A program made the translations under genes and the position numbers. The notes below the pieces were generated by a model. The model did not search any database, was not told the DNA's origin, and saw only the letters and a list, made by a program, of their open reading frames with translations. From Xenococcaceae cyanobacterium MO_167.B27 (GTDB lineage: Bacteria; Cyanobacteriota; Cyanobacteriia; Cyanobacteriales; Xenococcaceae), in NCBI GenBank assembly GCA_030065935.1, contig JASJCP010000066.1, positions 1-49,298 of the forward strand: a DNA stretch of 49,298 nt. Reading direction: 5' to 3'. Positions 8,359-18,980 of the stretch are shown here, piece after piece (within the stretch, counting starts at the first letter, position 1; each line of letters opens with the position of its first letter).

Positions 8359-9732
8359 ATGGAAAACCGTTTATTTGTTTGCAATGCTCGTCAATGTGCT
8401 TTTTTGGCTTTGGAGTCTATTTATCGTCAAAAAGCTTATACTGATATTGCCATTGATCGCATCCTAAGTTCCCATAAACTCAATGCTCTAGATCGAGGTT
8501 TAGTTTGTCAGATAGTTTATGGAGTAGTGCGACAACAGCGATCGCTTGATGCTTTAATTAGTTTATTAGGGAAAAAAACAGCCCAACAGCAACCACTTAA
8601 CCTGCGAATTATTCTCCACATCGGTTTATATCAATTACGCTATCTTACCCAAATCCCCGATTCTGCTGCGGTTAATACCAGTGTCGAATTAGCCAAGAAT
8701 AATAGACTTGCTAAATTAGCTGGTGTGGTAAATGGGATACTCAGAAACTATATTCGCTCTTCCAAAACCAGCGATCCTCTCCTAACTCAAAACTATTCTT
8801 CCCCAGTAGAAAAGTTGGGTGTTATTCATAGCTTTCCTGACTGGATAGTAGAAACTTGGTTACAACAATTACCCCTAACTGAAACTAGTGAACTTCTAAC
8901 TTGGTTTAATCAACCTGCTAAAATTGACCTGCGAGTTAATATCCTCAAAACATCTGTTGAAGCAGTAGCTAAGACATTCCAAGAGCGAGGAATCTCTGTA
9001 TCTTCTCTTCCTAATGTCCCCCAAGCTTTAAGAATTAATGACAGTGTAGGAGACATTACCTTACTCCCTGGATATCAAGAAGGTTGGTGGATGGTACAAG
9101 ACAGTAGCGCGCAACTTGTTAGCCATCTTCTCGATCCTCAACCAGGAGAAACCATTATAGATGCTTGTGCTGCACCAGGAGGAAAAACAACCCATATTGC
9201 CGAATTAATGGGCGATCGCGGAATTATCTATGCTGGCGATCGCAGTAGCCAAAAACTGAAAAAAGTTGAAAATAATGCAACCCGCTTAGGAATTAAGTCC
9301 ATTCAAACTGTAGCAGGAGATAGCCGTAATTTAATGCTATTTTCTGACAAAAATGATTCTTTGTGCGATCGTGCTTTATTAGATGTACCCTGTTCAGGAT
9401 TAGGAACACTCCACAAACGCCCTGATATTCGTTGGCGAAAAACTTCTGCTCAAATTAGGGAACTTTCTCAACTGCAAAAGGAACTATTAGAAGAAGTTTC
9501 ACAATGGGTTAGGTACAAAGGCATACTAGTTTATGCTACCTGTACTCTTAATCCTTTAGAAAACGAAAAAGTTGTACAATCATTTTTGCGGTCCCATGAA
9601 GAATGGTCAATTAACCCCCCCTCAAAAGAATCGCCCATTAGCACGTTTCGGACACCTGAAGGCTGGATTAAAGTCTATCCTCACCGACATAACATGGATG
9701 GGTTTTTTATGGCAAGATTACAAAAAAACTGA
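8359..9732 (+). CDS. rsmB: RsmB, 16S rRNA m5C967 methyltransferase
   Basis: From the ATG at 8359 (MENRLFVCNARQCAF) the product is 457 aa. The 22 codons upstream in frame do not match the family. The N-terminal third is the NusB-like RNA-binding domain (LDRGLVCQIVYGVVRQQRSLD). The C-terminal domain has the SAM-binding DACAAPGGKTTHIAE, motif IV DVPCSGLGTLHKRPD and motif VI YATCTLNPLENE, whose Cys is the expected nucleophile. It methylates C967 of 16S rRNA. The next gene begins one base after the stop, implying translational coupling. Confidence 0.92.
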   Translation: MENRLFVCNARQCAFLALESIYRQKAYTDIAIDRILSSHKLNALDRGLVCQIVYGVVRQQRSLDALISLLGKKTAQQQPLNLRIILHIGLYQLRYLTQIPDSAAVNTSVELAKNNRLAKLAGVVNGILRNYIRSSKTSDPLLTQNYSSPVEKLGVIHSFPDWIVETWLQQLPLTETSELLTWFNQPAKIDLRVNILKTSVEAVAKTFQERGISVSSLPNVPQALRINDSVGDITLLPGYQEGWWMVQDSSAQLVSHLLDPQPGETIIDACAAPGGKTTHIAELMGDRGIIYAGDRSSQKLKKVENNATRLGIKSIQTVAGDSRNLMLFSDKNDSLCDRALLDVPCSGLGTLHKRPDIRWRKTSAQIRELSQLQKELLEEVSQWVRYKGILVYATCTLNPLENEKVVQSFLRSHEEWSINPPSKESPISTFRTPEGWIKVYPHRHNMDGFFMARLQKN

Positions 9733-9733
9733 T

Positions 9734-10162
9734 ATGACAACTAGGACTTATCATAAAATGAAGCAACTATTAAAAATTCTCATTGGTGCTGCATGGATTG
9801 ATGGGATTATTCAACCAGAAGAAAGACAATATTTGCGTCGTATAGCAGCAGAATTTGACTTAGTTGATGATCCAGAGCTTCAACCTTTATTATCCGAACT
9901 TAAAAGAGTACCAACTGCGGAATGTTATCAATGGGTTGAAGACTATCTTGGAGAAAATCCCACCGAAGAAGACTATCAAGAATTATTAGAAAAGATTAGT
10001 GGTTTAATTTACAGTGATGGAGATATAGACATTCGCGAAACCAGACTAATTGAAAAAGTCCAATCACTAGACCCTACTCAACAACCACCCAAGACAATAA
10101 TCAGTAGCTTCATGAAGCGAGTTCAAAAGTTATATCGTAAAGCACTTGAAGAGCAAATATAA
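9734..10162 (+). CDS. TerB-like domain protein
   Basis: I start this 142-aa protein at the ATG at 9734, one base after the rsmB stop. An earlier in-frame start would lie wholly inside rsmB. The sequence has the TerB-type helical repeat: ILIGAAWIDGIIQPEERQYL and ISGLIYSDGDIDIRETRLIE, each with an acidic D.DG.I...E motif that is often associated with metal binding in TerB and DjlA-like proteins. No signal or membrane segment is present. Its role is unknown; coupling to rsmB may only mean shared expression. Confidence 0.75.
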   Translation: MTTRTYHKMKQLLKILIGAAWIDGIIQPEERQYLRRIAAEFDLVDDPELQPLLSELKRVPTAECYQWVEDYLGENPTEEDYQELLEKISGLIYSDGDIDIRETRLIEKVQSLDPTQQPPKTIISSFMKRVQKLYRKALEEQI

Positions 10163-10255
10163 CTTTTAAGTACTTTCTTAGAGCAACCTGTAATCTGAAT
10201 TGAACAGAGTGGTGCAATATATAAGTAATAGGTATGCTTCACAATCTTGGTAAAT

Positions 10256-10975
10256 ATGAATCACTCTGGTTTAGACAATGGGAATGATGGACTCTCGCAA
10301 AAACTGGCTTTAATGCAGTTAGCAGATTCTTTTTTCCCTTCTGGCTCTTTTACTCTCTCCCATGGTTTAGAATTTTTAGTTCAAACCAAACAAATTACTT
10401 CCGCAGCAGACTTACAAATGTTCCTGCAATTATTACTCAGAAATAAAATTGGAAGTTGTGACTTAGTAGCTTTAATTCATAGCTACAGAGGAAGCCAACA
10501 CAATGACCTCGCAGCAGTAAAATTAGCAGATCAAAGACTGTTTGCTCAAACTTTAATTGCTGAAAATCGGATCACCCAAATAAAGAGTGGGCGAGCTTTA
10601 TTAATGGTTGCTAACTCTACTTGGCAAAATGAGCAACTGACAACTTTAACTAAAGATGTAGCTAATAATAGATTCAATTGCTTACATCCTGTGGTGTTTG
10701 CAGTGGTAGCTCAAATTGCCGGGATTTCTGAAGAAGATGCAATCCTAGGTTTTTTACACAGTTTTGTTACAAGTTTATTAGGTGCTGCAATTCGCTTAGG
10801 TGTTATTGGTCATGTTCAATCTCAAAAGTTACTGCTAAATTTAGCATCAGATATAGAACTAACCTATCACCAAGCCCAATTAATTAATCTAGACCAAATG
10901 TGGAGTTGCACTCCTACTATTGAGCTAGCACAAATGCAACATCAGAAACTAGATATCAGATTATTCGCCAGTTAA
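10256..10975 (+). CDS. ureF: UreF, urease accessory protein
   Basis: From the ATG at 10256 the product is 239 aa. The N-terminal [21 protein letters not shown] is the UreF signature and the helical body ([21 protein letters not shown]) agrees. UreF acts with UreD/UreH and UreG to load nickel into urease, gating GTP hydrolysis by UreG. No other urease gene is within the window. It stands alone between terB and the convergent CAP-domain gene, so the partners must be elsewhere. The nickel-sensor gene inrS lies 1.3 kb away, which may be coincidence. Confidence 0.9.
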   Translation: MNHSGLDNGNDGLSQKLALMQLADSFFPSGSFTLSHGLEFLVQTKQITSAADLQMFLQLLLRNKIGSCDLVALIHSYRGSQHNDLAAVKLADQRLFAQTLIAENRITQIKSGRALLMVANSTWQNEQLTTLTKDVANNRFNCLHPVVFAVVAQIAGISEEDAILGFLHSFVTSLLGAAIRLGVIGHVQSQKLLLNLASDIELTYHQAQLINLDQMWSCTPTIELAQMQHQKLDIRLFAS

Positions 10976-10995
10976 ATCAATTATCAATTCTGTTG

Positions 10996-12213
10996 TTACC
11001 TTCTGACGGTAAGGATATATTTACCCTTACCACCCTCGTCATAAGCATTAACGATAACATTGTACGTTCCGTCACTAGTAAAAGTAACCCTGAGACGGGA
11101 ATTACTATTGCCATCGCTGATATCATCGTTTTGTTCTATGATATTGCCTTCTTGATCCATAATTGCCAAAAAAGTGTCAAAATCTTGACTTTCTAGGCTA
11201 ATAATAAAAGAATCTCCTGCCTTACCTTCCAATGGATAAGAATCATACAAACTACCATCGTTAGGAATGGTTTTATCTCCTGGTTCAAGAACTCCTCTTT
11301 CGGTTTTTTCTATCAAAATAGAATTGGTGGAAACCAATGGTGGTGAAGAATCTGACTCTCTATTAGTAGGTAACTCCACAGATTCAGTTTCAGGGGAATT
11401 CTCATTTTCTTCTGTAATACTTGTCCTTTGAGGTTGATTATTGGTGAGTACAGGAACAATAACAGTGGGTATTTGGGGTGAGTTTTCTGCTCTTTGCTCT
11501 GACTCATTGGAAGATTCAGCAGTATCCTCTAAAGTAGGACTTTCGACTATAATATCATTTTGATTTATCTCATAGGCGATCGCACATACTAGAGTATATC
11601 TACGATCGTTTTCGCAAGCAACACCAGTAAAGCGATAATTAGGATTGAAGATTGCAAGACGATTACGACGGTCAGGAAACCCATCATCTACAACTAAGTG
11701 CATTACTATAGCTTCGGGAGTAACTTTGCCATAGCTAATACTGTCTAGGGTTATATTTTGTCTGCTAGTAGTGAATTCTGTAATTCGTTGTTTAGCACTG
11801 ATTTCCAAATCTTCAGAGGAGGAAAGAGGATCAAGGGGACGTTGTTGTTTAACAAACATAATGGCTTCTTCTAGAACCCGAAGACCACGATTAGTTCTAA
11901 TCTCTCTTTCTCCTGGTAATTTGAGCCTAATACCAGCATAATACTGTTTTAAACTCTCTAACCATTCTCCATACTCTTGAGGATTAGTTCTAGCTCTATT
12001 TATCTCCTTTAAAACATCTTTTTCTATTTGTGACTGAGAGGGTTCAGGATTTTGAGTAATCAATCTATTATCTAATGATGATAAAACGCCCTCCTCTATA
12101 AGATTGTTTTCCTGTTTAAGTTCACTTCCCCTGGCTAATTCCACTCCCCAAGCATTACTGAATAGAATCAGTAACAATACATTTAAAAAATTTATTTTAG
12201 TAAAAATAGACAT
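10996..12213 (-). CDS. Secreted CAP (SCP)-domain protein with C-terminal PPC domain
   Basis: The 405-aa product has a signal peptide (MSIFTKINFLNVLLLILFS). A CAP/SCP domain spans about residues 65-215 (EINRARTNPQEYGEWLESL, LDPLSSSEDLEISAKQRITEF, then HLVVDDGFPDRRNRLAIFNP). A Ser/Glu/Pro-rich linker follows to about 305. The last ~100 residues are a bacterial pre-peptidase C-terminal (PPC) beta-sandwich (LYDSYPLEGKAGDSFIISL, FDTFLAIMDQEGNIIEQNDD). Both are extracellular modules; a cell-surface or secreted role is likely but the ligand is unknown. It converges on ureF. Confidence 0.85.
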   Translation of the reverse strand: MSIFTKINFLNVLLLILFSNAWGVELARGSELKQENNLIEEGVLSSLDNRLITQNPEPSQSQIEKDVLKEINRARTNPQEYGEWLESLKQYYAGIRLKLPGEREIRTNRGLRVLEEAIMFVKQQRPLDPLSSSEDLEISAKQRITEFTTSRQNITLDSISYGKVTPEAIVMHLVVDDGFPDRRNRLAIFNPNYRFTGVACENDRRYTLVCAIAYEINQNDIIVESPTLEDTAESSNESEQRAENSPQIPTVIVPVLTNNQPQRTSITEENENSPETESVELPTNRESDSSPPLVSTNSILIEKTERGVLEPGDKTIPNDGSLYDSYPLEGKAGDSFIISLESQDFDTFLAIMDQEGNIIEQNDDISDGNSNSRLRVTFTSDGTYNVIVNAYDEGGKGKYILTVRR

Positions 12214-12245
12214 CTTTCAACCTCATCAATTTCTTCTATATTATT

Positions 12246-12572
12246 TCAAGGTAAAAAACGATCTAAAGCAGCTTTTAACTCTTCAATTTCTGCATCAATA
12301 TTTCCTTCTTCAGCAGCGCGAACAATACATTGTTCTAGATGTTCATCCAAAATGATTCTGGCTACACGATCAATTCCGCCTCGCACCGCAGCAAGCTGAA
12401 TTAATACTTCTGGACAAGAACGACTTTCTTGGAGCATAGTTTTGATACCACGGATATGTCCCTCAATACGAGAGAGACGATTAATTAGTCTTTTCAAAGA
12501 CTCTTCACTATGAACGTGGGGTGTTATTTTACTATGTGACAATTTTTTTGACTCATGATGGTTATGATTCAC
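12246..12572 (-). CDS. inrS: InrS, nickel-responsive CsoR/RcnR-family repressor
   Basis: The 108-aa product is a CsoR/RcnR-fold four-helix regulator (RLINRLSRIEGHIRGIKTML, then IQLAAVRGGIDRVARIIL). The metal-site residues fall at Cys53, His78 and Cys82, and there is a His at 21. This is the same set and numbering described for Synechocystis InrS, which releases DNA on binding Ni(II). The N-terminus is unusually His-rich (MNHNHHESKKLSHSK). In other cyanobacteria InrS controls a nickel exporter, but no exporter gene is adjacent here. A CsoR-type copper sensor is the alternative; His21 favours nickel. Confidence 0.85.
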   Translation of the reverse strand: MNHNHHESKKLSHSKITPHVHSEESLKRLINRLSRIEGHIRGIKTMLQESRSCPEVLIQLAAVRGGIDRVARIILDEHLEQCIVRAAEEGNIDAEIEELKAALDRFLP

Positions 12573-12864
12573 GATAATTCCTGGTAATTAATCTGTTTGC
12601 TTACTAGTATTCGACTCAATACTCATCTCAAATCTGTTCTTAAAAGTAGCTTCATCTATTTTTTACATAAGTTATTGCTGTGAAGATAGCTTCAGTCTAG
12701 TATTGATTTTCCTGGACAAAGCCAGAGCTTAGCTTGACCATATTTTCTAGGTTGTCTGGGGAGCTTCGGACAATATATTATTAGTGACAACTAGTTAATC
12801 TGGCTTGTCTAGGTTTGTCTAGGAATCATATAGCAGGGTAACTCAGTCCTAGAGTACGTCAATC
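12573..12864. other. Spacer between rpoC2 and inrS
   Basis: This region holds no gene. It is the upstream region of inrS (minus strand) and also receives the end of the rpoC2 transcript. It has two near-repeats of TCTAGG/TTGTCT around 12745-12820. I see no clear G-tract dyad of the type bound by CsoR-family proteins, so I cannot place an operator. Confidence 0.4.
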
Positions 12865-12910
12865 AAAAAAAGTGACAGGGATTACAGTTGTTAATGTTCC
12901 CCATCACTTT
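12865..12910 (-). terminator. Intrinsic terminator of the rpoB-rpoC1-rpoC2 transcript
   Basis: Read on the minus strand, AAAGTGA pairs with TCACTTT and, after two mismatches, GGGA pairs with TCCC, followed by a run of seven Ts (As at 12865-12871 on the plus strand). It lies about 50 bp beyond the rpoC2 stop. Confidence 0.8.
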
Positions 12911-12960
12911 AAATTTAAGTCAGATTATCTGTGTTTCGCTACATTAAACCGATCACTGGT

Positions 12961-15900
12961 TTAAGTATCTTCTTCGGAAGCTTTACCATTCTTGCCATTG
13001 GCAGAAGTTTCATCATCAGTTAGACCAGTATAAGCTCTTGCTGTTTGGTCATCTAAAATGACGTTTTCATCATCTCCCAAGCTTTTATAGGTTCTTAAAG
13101 ACCGAGGTTCAGGATTATTCACGGTTTCTTCTCCCAGACGAAAACTGCTATTGCTCTCAAACTCTCCGTTATAGCCATACACAGAATTATTACGGAAATT
13201 AGCAGAGTCAAAGTCATTTCTCATAACTCCAGGCTCTTCATGGGTATTAAAACCAGTTCCCGCAGGAATCAAACGACCAATAATTACGTTTTCTTTCAGT
13301 CCTCTGAGCCAGTCAGATTTACCCTCAATCGCAGCTTCAGTTAGTACCCTGGTTGTCTCTTGGAAAGAAGCAGCAGAGATAAAGCTATCAGTATTTAAAG
13401 AAGCCTTGGTGATACCCAATAATACAGGGGTGTATTGCGCTGGCTCACCGCCTGTAATAGCCATTGCTTCATTGACTTGCTCGATTTCTCGTAAAGCTAC
13501 TAATTCCCCTGGTAACATCACTGTATCTCCACCGTCATCAACTCTGACCTTAGAAGTCATTTGACGCACAATTACTTCAATGTGTTTGTCAGAAATGTCG
13601 ATACCTTGACTTTGATAAACTGACTGCACTTGAGATACCAAGAAGTTTTGCGCTTGTTGAAAACCAATCAAAGAAGCTTCGTAACAACCTTTTTCCTCTC
13701 GATAGTAGTTAAAGAAGACTTCTAAAATTTCGTGGGGGTTAGCAGGACCATCAGTGAGCATTTCCCCTACCTCTACTTTTTGTCCATCAGCAACCATGGC
13801 ATTTTGTCCAGGTTTAACATGATATGGCTCGACGTTACCGTCTTCTTCTTCAACGTTGATATCTACGGTTTCCCCTTCTTCATAGACTACTTGAGAGATA
13901 CCAGGTTTACGACATAAAATACAACTTTCTTTGGGTTTGCGAGCCTCTAATAGTTCCTCAATACGGGGTAAACCCTGAATGATATCCCCAGTTTTAGAAC
14001 GCTCATAAACCAGCATTACCAGGTTGTCTCCCCTCTGAACTAGATCACCACTGTCAATGTGAAGAACTGCACCAGCAGATACACGATAGGGACGAGCATG
14101 ACGCAGGACTAAAGTGGTTTTACCTCCTTCCTGCTCAACCATTTCTACAACCTGTCCTGAGTCTTCTAATTTGACTCCTGGGACAATCTCTGTACCATCT
14201 ACTATTAGATTGTCTTCTTGGCATTCACATTGACTCTTGGTAGCATCCAGTTCGTAGGTTACTAGGTCGGATTCTCTGACAATCAAGACACGGCGGATTG
14301 CTTCTCCTCCTTCACGAATACCTCGTACTTGTCCAGAAGATTTACACCTGATTTCTGTACTAGCGATGGTTGCTCCTCTGGGAATTTCTTGACCATCTTC
14401 GACTAAGATTCTGGTTTCAATATCTCCACTATAGGGATCAGCGTCTGTATCACGTCGTAGAACTAGGGATTCTAAAATTACCATCTGCAAACGTTGAGTT
14501 TCAGGGTCGTCTTCATCCGCTTTTAGCTCAATATCTGCATTGATGTTACCAGGACCTTCTAGTTCATCAGCAGTATCTATTTCTAGTACGAGTTGTGTAC
14601 TAAGTAAGGAAACTCCATTAACAGATTTAACTCGTTCTCCATCTTTGTAGAATAGTCTTTGGAGCGAGCGCAACTCAATTTGACGACCATCTTCACTATT
14701 TATCGAAGCCTGGGAAGGAATGGCTGGTTCATCAGCAATTTGGTATTCTTCTACCCCACGAAGCAACAATGCGGGTCCTTCTGTGGTATCAACTATTTCC
14801 CCATATTTTAGTTCTTCTACTGTAACCCCTGGTAGCACCTCTGTTCCTGGTTGAATGAGTTGCCCGTCTAGTTTAGGATCGATATCATCTAGGAGGTGAA
14901 TTTCTCCTGGTTTGATGATAATTTCCCGCAGAATATCGTTTTTCTGGACTACTTCTACTACCCCAGAAGATTGAGCATAGATGTCTTTTACTACTTCTGT
15001 ATTAGCTTCAACGTATTCACCGTCTTCTACTATCAACAGAGAAATATCTTTATTGACTTCATGACTTTCTTCAGAAATCCACAGTAATGTTCCACCTTTG
15101 GTGACTTCATATCCTTGTTTCCTTCCACCTTTACCAATTTCTACTCCTGCATATTTAATAATGCCTCCAGTATTGGTTTTGTAGCGGTCATCAACTAATT
15201 CTGCTACTACTTGGTGATTTTGTACTTTCGTACCAGGAGTGGTTTTCAGCAAGAATTTCTGATTGTCAGCAGTATAGACTACGTATTGTTCTCTACCACC
15301 ATCACTTTCTACTTTCACTTCTGCTTGATCCAGCAGTACGGAAGCGGTGACAATTTCAATTTCTCGGCTATTAGGAATCATCCTAACCACACCACCACTA
15401 GCGGAGGTGAGTCTAGTTTGAGCTAAAACATCCCCTGGAGATACGCGATCTCCATTACTTACTAGGGGTTCTGCACCAGGAAGTAAGTTATAAACTTCTC
15501 CTGACAATACCCACAACAAACCTGCATTTTTAGCAACTTTGGTGGTGTTACCTTGACGGTCGGTTTTTTCATCAGGAACTAAATTGGCAAAGAGTACTTC
15601 CCCTGCTAAATCAGAGGTTACGTCTTTGTTGGCTTTTTCTGTAGATTTTTGAACTTTAGCTTTGGCTACTTCTACTAGTAATTGACCTGCTTTAACTTCT
15701 TGTCCATCAACTACGTGAATTAACGAGCCGGCAGTGAGGGGGTAGGAGAGTTTCTTACCTTTTTTAATCGGCTCTAAAACTAAGTCTCCCACAGTTTCTA
15801 CCTGCTCTCTTTCGTCCCCGTGACGAGTTCTGACTTTACGAGTACTTAGACCCTTGGCATACCTAACAACTGAATCCTTTTCTGCTATGATTTGACGAGC

Positions 15901-16932
15901 TACTTCTCCTGTAAATACCCCTCCTGTGTGGAAGGTGCGCATGGTTAATTGTGTTCCAGGTTCACCAATAGATTGAGCAGCAATAATTCCTACTGCTTCT
16001 CCCATATCCACCATTTTGCCGTGAGCCAGACTCCAGCCGTAGCATTTTTGGCACACAGAACGAGCAGCCTCACAAGTTAAAGGAGATCTCACTACCACAG
16101 ATTCACATTTACTACCAATTTCTTGGACTACAGTTGCGTTTAGGTCTTGATTGCGTTTAGCAATAACTTCTCCTGTCTCATCTGCTACTGCATCTTCTGC
16201 TAATACTCTACCGAATAAGCGGTCAGAAAGGGGTATTAAAGTGCGATCGCCATCTTTCATTGCTTTGAGAGTGATCCCTCTTTGAGTCCCACAGTCTAGT
16301 TCTCTGACAATTACATCTTGAGAAACATCCACTAAACGACGGGTCAAATAGCCAGAGTCAGCAGTACGAAGAGCGGTATCTACCAAACCTTTTCTCGCAC
16401 CATAAGAAGAAATAATATACTCTGTTACAGTTAGTCCTTCACGGAAATTAGTTTTAATTGGCTGGTCAATAATTTCCCCTTGAGGATCAGCCATCAAACC
16501 ACGCATTCCCACTAACTGACGTACCTGAGACAAGTTACCCCTTGCACCACTAAACGCCATCATATAAACTGAATTTAGCGGATCGGTAGATTTAAAGTTA
16601 GTTACCACCTCATTTTTCAGGTTTTCAGAAGTACCAGTCCAAGTATCAATAACTTTTTGGAAACGCTCTACCTCTGTAATCTCACCTTTAGCATAACGCT
16701 CCTCAGTTAGGCGAATTTCTTGTTCTGCTGCCTCTAACATTTCAGGTTTTTGAGGGGGAACTTTCAGGTCATCAACACTGATAGACACCCCTGCTCTAGT
16801 GGCATAACGAAAGCCCATTTCTTTGAGCAAGTCTGCCATAGTAGCACACCGAGCGGAACCATACTCAGTATAAGCCCAGGCAATTAATTTTTTGAGACGA
16901 CCTTTATCAACGATACGGTTATAAAATTTCAT
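12961..16932 (-). CDS. rpoC2: RpoC2, RNA polymerase beta' subunit (C-terminal part)
   Basis: The 1323-aa product is the second half of the split cyanobacterial beta' subunit. Near the N-terminus are [17 protein letters not shown] and the trigger-loop region [16 protein letters not shown] zinc site of Cys residues follows ([24 protein letters not shown]), as does the helix [19 protein letters not shown]. The middle third is the large sandwich-barrel hybrid-motif insertion (SI3) special to cyanobacterial and plastid enzymes. The C-terminal part restarts at [23 protein letters not shown] polar tail ends the protein. Confidence 0.97.
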   Translation of the reverse strand: MKFYNRIVDKGRLKKLIAWAYTEYGSARCATMADLLKEMGFRYATRAGVSISVDDLKVPPQKPEMLEAAEQEIRLTEERYAKGEITEVERFQKVIDTWTGTSENLKNEVVTNFKSTDPLNSVYMMAFSGARGNLSQVRQLVGMRGLMADPQGEIIDQPIKTNFREGLTVTEYIISSYGARKGLVDTALRTADSGYLTRRLVDVSQDVIVRELDCGTQRGITLKAMKDGDRTLIPLSDRLFGRVLAEDAVADETGEVIAKRNQDLNATVVQEIGSKCESVVVRSPLTCEAARSVCQKCYGWSLAHGKMVDMGEAVGIIAAQSIGEPGTQLTMRTFHTGGVFTGEVARQIIAEKDSVVRYAKGLSTRKVRTRHGDEREQVETVGDLVLEPIKKGKKLSYPLTAGSLIHVVDGQEVKAGQLLVEVAKAKVQKSTEKANKDVTSDLAGEVLFANLVPDEKTDRQGNTTKVAKNAGLLWVLSGEVYNLLPGAEPLVSNGDRVSPGDVLAQTRLTSASGGVVRMIPNSREIEIVTASVLLDQAEVKVESDGGREQYVVYTADNQKFLLKTTPGTKVQNHQVVAELVDDRYKTNTGGIIKYAGVEIGKGGRKQGYEVTKGGTLLWISEESHEVNKDISLLIVEDGEYVEANTEVVKDIYAQSSGVVEVVQKNDILREIIIKPGEIHLLDDIDPKLDGQLIQPGTEVLPGVTVEELKYGEIVDTTEGPALLLRGVEEYQIADEPAIPSQASINSEDGRQIELRSLQRLFYKDGERVKSVNGVSLLSTQLVLEIDTADELEGPGNINADIELKADEDDPETQRLQMVILESLVLRRDTDADPYSGDIETRILVEDGQEIPRGATIASTEIRCKSSGQVRGIREGGEAIRRVLIVRESDLVTYELDATKSQCECQEDNLIVDGTEIVPGVKLEDSGQVVEMVEQEGGKTTLVLRHARPYRVSAGAVLHIDSGDLVQRGDNLVMLVYERSKTGDIIQGLPRIEELLEARKPKESCILCRKPGISQVVYEEGETVDINVEEEDGNVEPYHVKPGQNAMVADGQKVEVGEMLTDGPANPHEILEVFFNYYREEKGCYEASLIGFQQAQNFLVSQVQSVYQSQGIDISDKHIEVIVRQMTSKVRVDDGGDTVMLPGELVALREIEQVNEAMAITGGEPAQYTPVLLGITKASLNTDSFISAASFQETTRVLTEAAIEGKSDWLRGLKENVIIGRLIPAGTGFNTHEEPGVMRNDFDSANFRNNSVYGYNGEFESNSSFRLGEETVNNPEPRSLRTYKSLGDDENVILDDQTARAYTGLTDDETSANGKNGKASEEDT

Positions 16933-17002
16933 ATTAGTCCTATTTATTTTCTTGAAGGAAAGTTACTCACTAATTCCGTTTTATTACTACTAGTTTGGGT
17001 AA

Positions 17003-18886
17003 CTACACAGATGGTTCAAGAGCTTCTTGAATGGTTTTGTTGTAGATAATGCGACCAATTGTTGTATATATGTATTGAGATATTGTCTCTCCTGTTTCTG
17101 TCTCTCTTACAAATCGCTGTTGGTAGTATTTAACAACAGTGCCATCAGTCAAGACTTCTTGCTCTACAACTTCATCATCTGCTTGTGTTGTTTCTACTTC
17201 TCCGTCATAGCGCAACCAAACATAAGCGTGTAAATCCAGTTGTCCTTGCTCAAAGGCTTTAACAGCATCGTTCATACTGCCGAAACGCCTTCCTTCTCCT
17301 TTGGTAGCCTTGGGATTTTCTGCGGTTAAATAATAACAGCCCAAAACCATATCCTGAGAAGGAGCAACAATGGGTTTTCCCGTTGCAGGAGATAAGATAT
17401 TGTGACAGGCTAACATTAACAGTCGTGCTTCTGCCTGTGCTTCCAAGGATAAAGGTACATGAACCGCCATTTGGTCGCCGTCAAAGTCCGCGTTAAAAGC
17501 AGGACAGACCAGAGGATGTAATTGAATGGCTCTTCCCTCTACTAACATTGGTTCAAAGGCTTGAATTCCAAGACGGTGTAGTGTGGGAGCGCGGTTCAGC
17601 ATTACAGGATGACCTGTAATCACTTCTTTCAAAACTTCAAATACTTGAGGATCTCCTCGTTGAATCAATTTTTTGGCTGCTTTAATATTGTTGACCATCC
17701 CAGTTTGAATCAGACGATTAATTACAAAGGGTTGGAACAATTCAATTGCCATTTCTCTTGGCAATCCACACTGATAAATTTTTAACTTCGGTCCTACTAC
17801 AATTACGGAGCGTCCAGAGTAGTCCACCCGTTTTCCTAATAAGTTTTGTCGGAAACGACCTTGCTTACCTTCAATAATGTCAGAAAGAGATTTTAGGGGA
17901 CGATTATTCGCACCTACAACAGTACGACCACGACGACCGTTATCAATGAGAGCATCTACTGCTTCTTGCAGCATCCGTTTTTCATTACGGACAATAATTT
18001 CTGGTGCGAGAATTTCTTGCAATCTTGCTAAACGATTGTTGCGGTTGATCACTCGTCGATAAAGATCATTGAGGTCAGAAGTGGCAAACCTACCCCCATC
18101 CAACTGCACCATAGGGCGCAAATCTGGAGGAATTACAGGGATAACCATCAAAATCATCCATTCAGGACGGGCTCCTGTGGCAATAAAGTTATCAATTACC
18201 CGCAATCGCTTGATTAATTTGGCTCTCTTCTGTCCTTTAGCTTCGTTAATCTCTTCCCTGAGTTTTTCCGCTTCAGTTTCTAGCTCTACTTCTTCTAGTA
18301 GTCGTTGAATTGCCTCAGCACCAATACCAACTTCTACACCAATTAATTCTGAATCTTCACTGTAAAGCTGTTCTTCGATTTCAATCCATTGGTCTTCTGT
18401 TAATAGTTGCTTACAAGAGAGATTTTGAGCATTCCCAGGATCTAATACTACATAGGAGTTGAAATAGACGATTTGCTCTACATCTCGCAAGGGCATATCT
18501 AAAATGATACTCAAGTAACTGGGAATTCCTTTGAGATACCATACATGAGTCACTGGTGCAGCCAATTTAATGTAACCCATACGATGGCGACGCACCCGAG
18601 ATTCAGTTACTTCTACTCCACAGCGTTCGCAAATAATTCCGCGATGACGCACTCTCTTATACTTTCCACAGTGACATTCCCAGTCTTTTGCAGGACCAAA
18701 AATGCGCTCACAAAATAGCCCATCCATTTCTGGCTTGAGAGTTCTGTAATTGATAGTTTCTGGTTTAGTAACTTCTCCCACTACTTGTCCTGTATTGAGA
18801 GTCCTTTCTCCCCACTGACGAATTCTCTCTGGAGAAGCAATCCCAATTTTCACATAATCAAAGCGTTGTTCTTGTTGGTTTCTCAT
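17003..18886 (-). CDS. rpoC1: RpoC1, RNA polymerase gamma subunit (N-terminal beta')
   Basis: The 627-aa product is the usual length for the cyanobacterial gamma subunit. A zinc-binding site is formed by Cys71, Cys73, Cys86 and Cys89 ([19 protein letters not shown]). The catalytic NADFDGDQ lies at residues 465-472 and supplies the three Mg-binding Asp residues. The split from rpoC2 is diagnostic for cyanobacteria and plastids. It lies about 70 bp before rpoC2 and about 95 bp after rpoB on the minus strand. Confidence 0.97.
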   Translation of the reverse strand: MRNQQEQRFDYVKIGIASPERIRQWGERTLNTGQVVGEVTKPETINYRTLKPEMDGLFCERIFGPAKDWECHCGKYKRVRHRGIICERCGVEVTESRVRRHRMGYIKLAAPVTHVWYLKGIPSYLSIILDMPLRDVEQIVYFNSYVVLDPGNAQNLSCKQLLTEDQWIEIEEQLYSEDSELIGVEVGIGAEAIQRLLEEVELETEAEKLREEINEAKGQKRAKLIKRLRVIDNFIATGARPEWMILMVIPVIPPDLRPMVQLDGGRFATSDLNDLYRRVINRNNRLARLQEILAPEIIVRNEKRMLQEAVDALIDNGRRGRTVVGANNRPLKSLSDIIEGKQGRFRQNLLGKRVDYSGRSVIVVGPKLKIYQCGLPREMAIELFQPFVINRLIQTGMVNNIKAAKKLIQRGDPQVFEVLKEVITGHPVMLNRAPTLHRLGIQAFEPMLVEGRAIQLHPLVCPAFNADFDGDQMAVHVPLSLEAQAEARLLMLACHNILSPATGKPIVAPSQDMVLGCYYLTAENPKATKGEGRRFGSMNDAVKAFEQGQLDLHAYVWLRYDGEVETTQADDEVVEQEVLTDGTVVKYYQQRFVRETETGETISQYIYTTIGRIIYNKTIQEALEPSV

Positions 18887-18980
18887 CTTTTAGCGACTAT
18901 CTTTGGAAATTAGGCATAGAGGATAAGAGAATTGAATTATGACTTATAACCATTCTCTTACCGTAACAATTGCAGAATTC

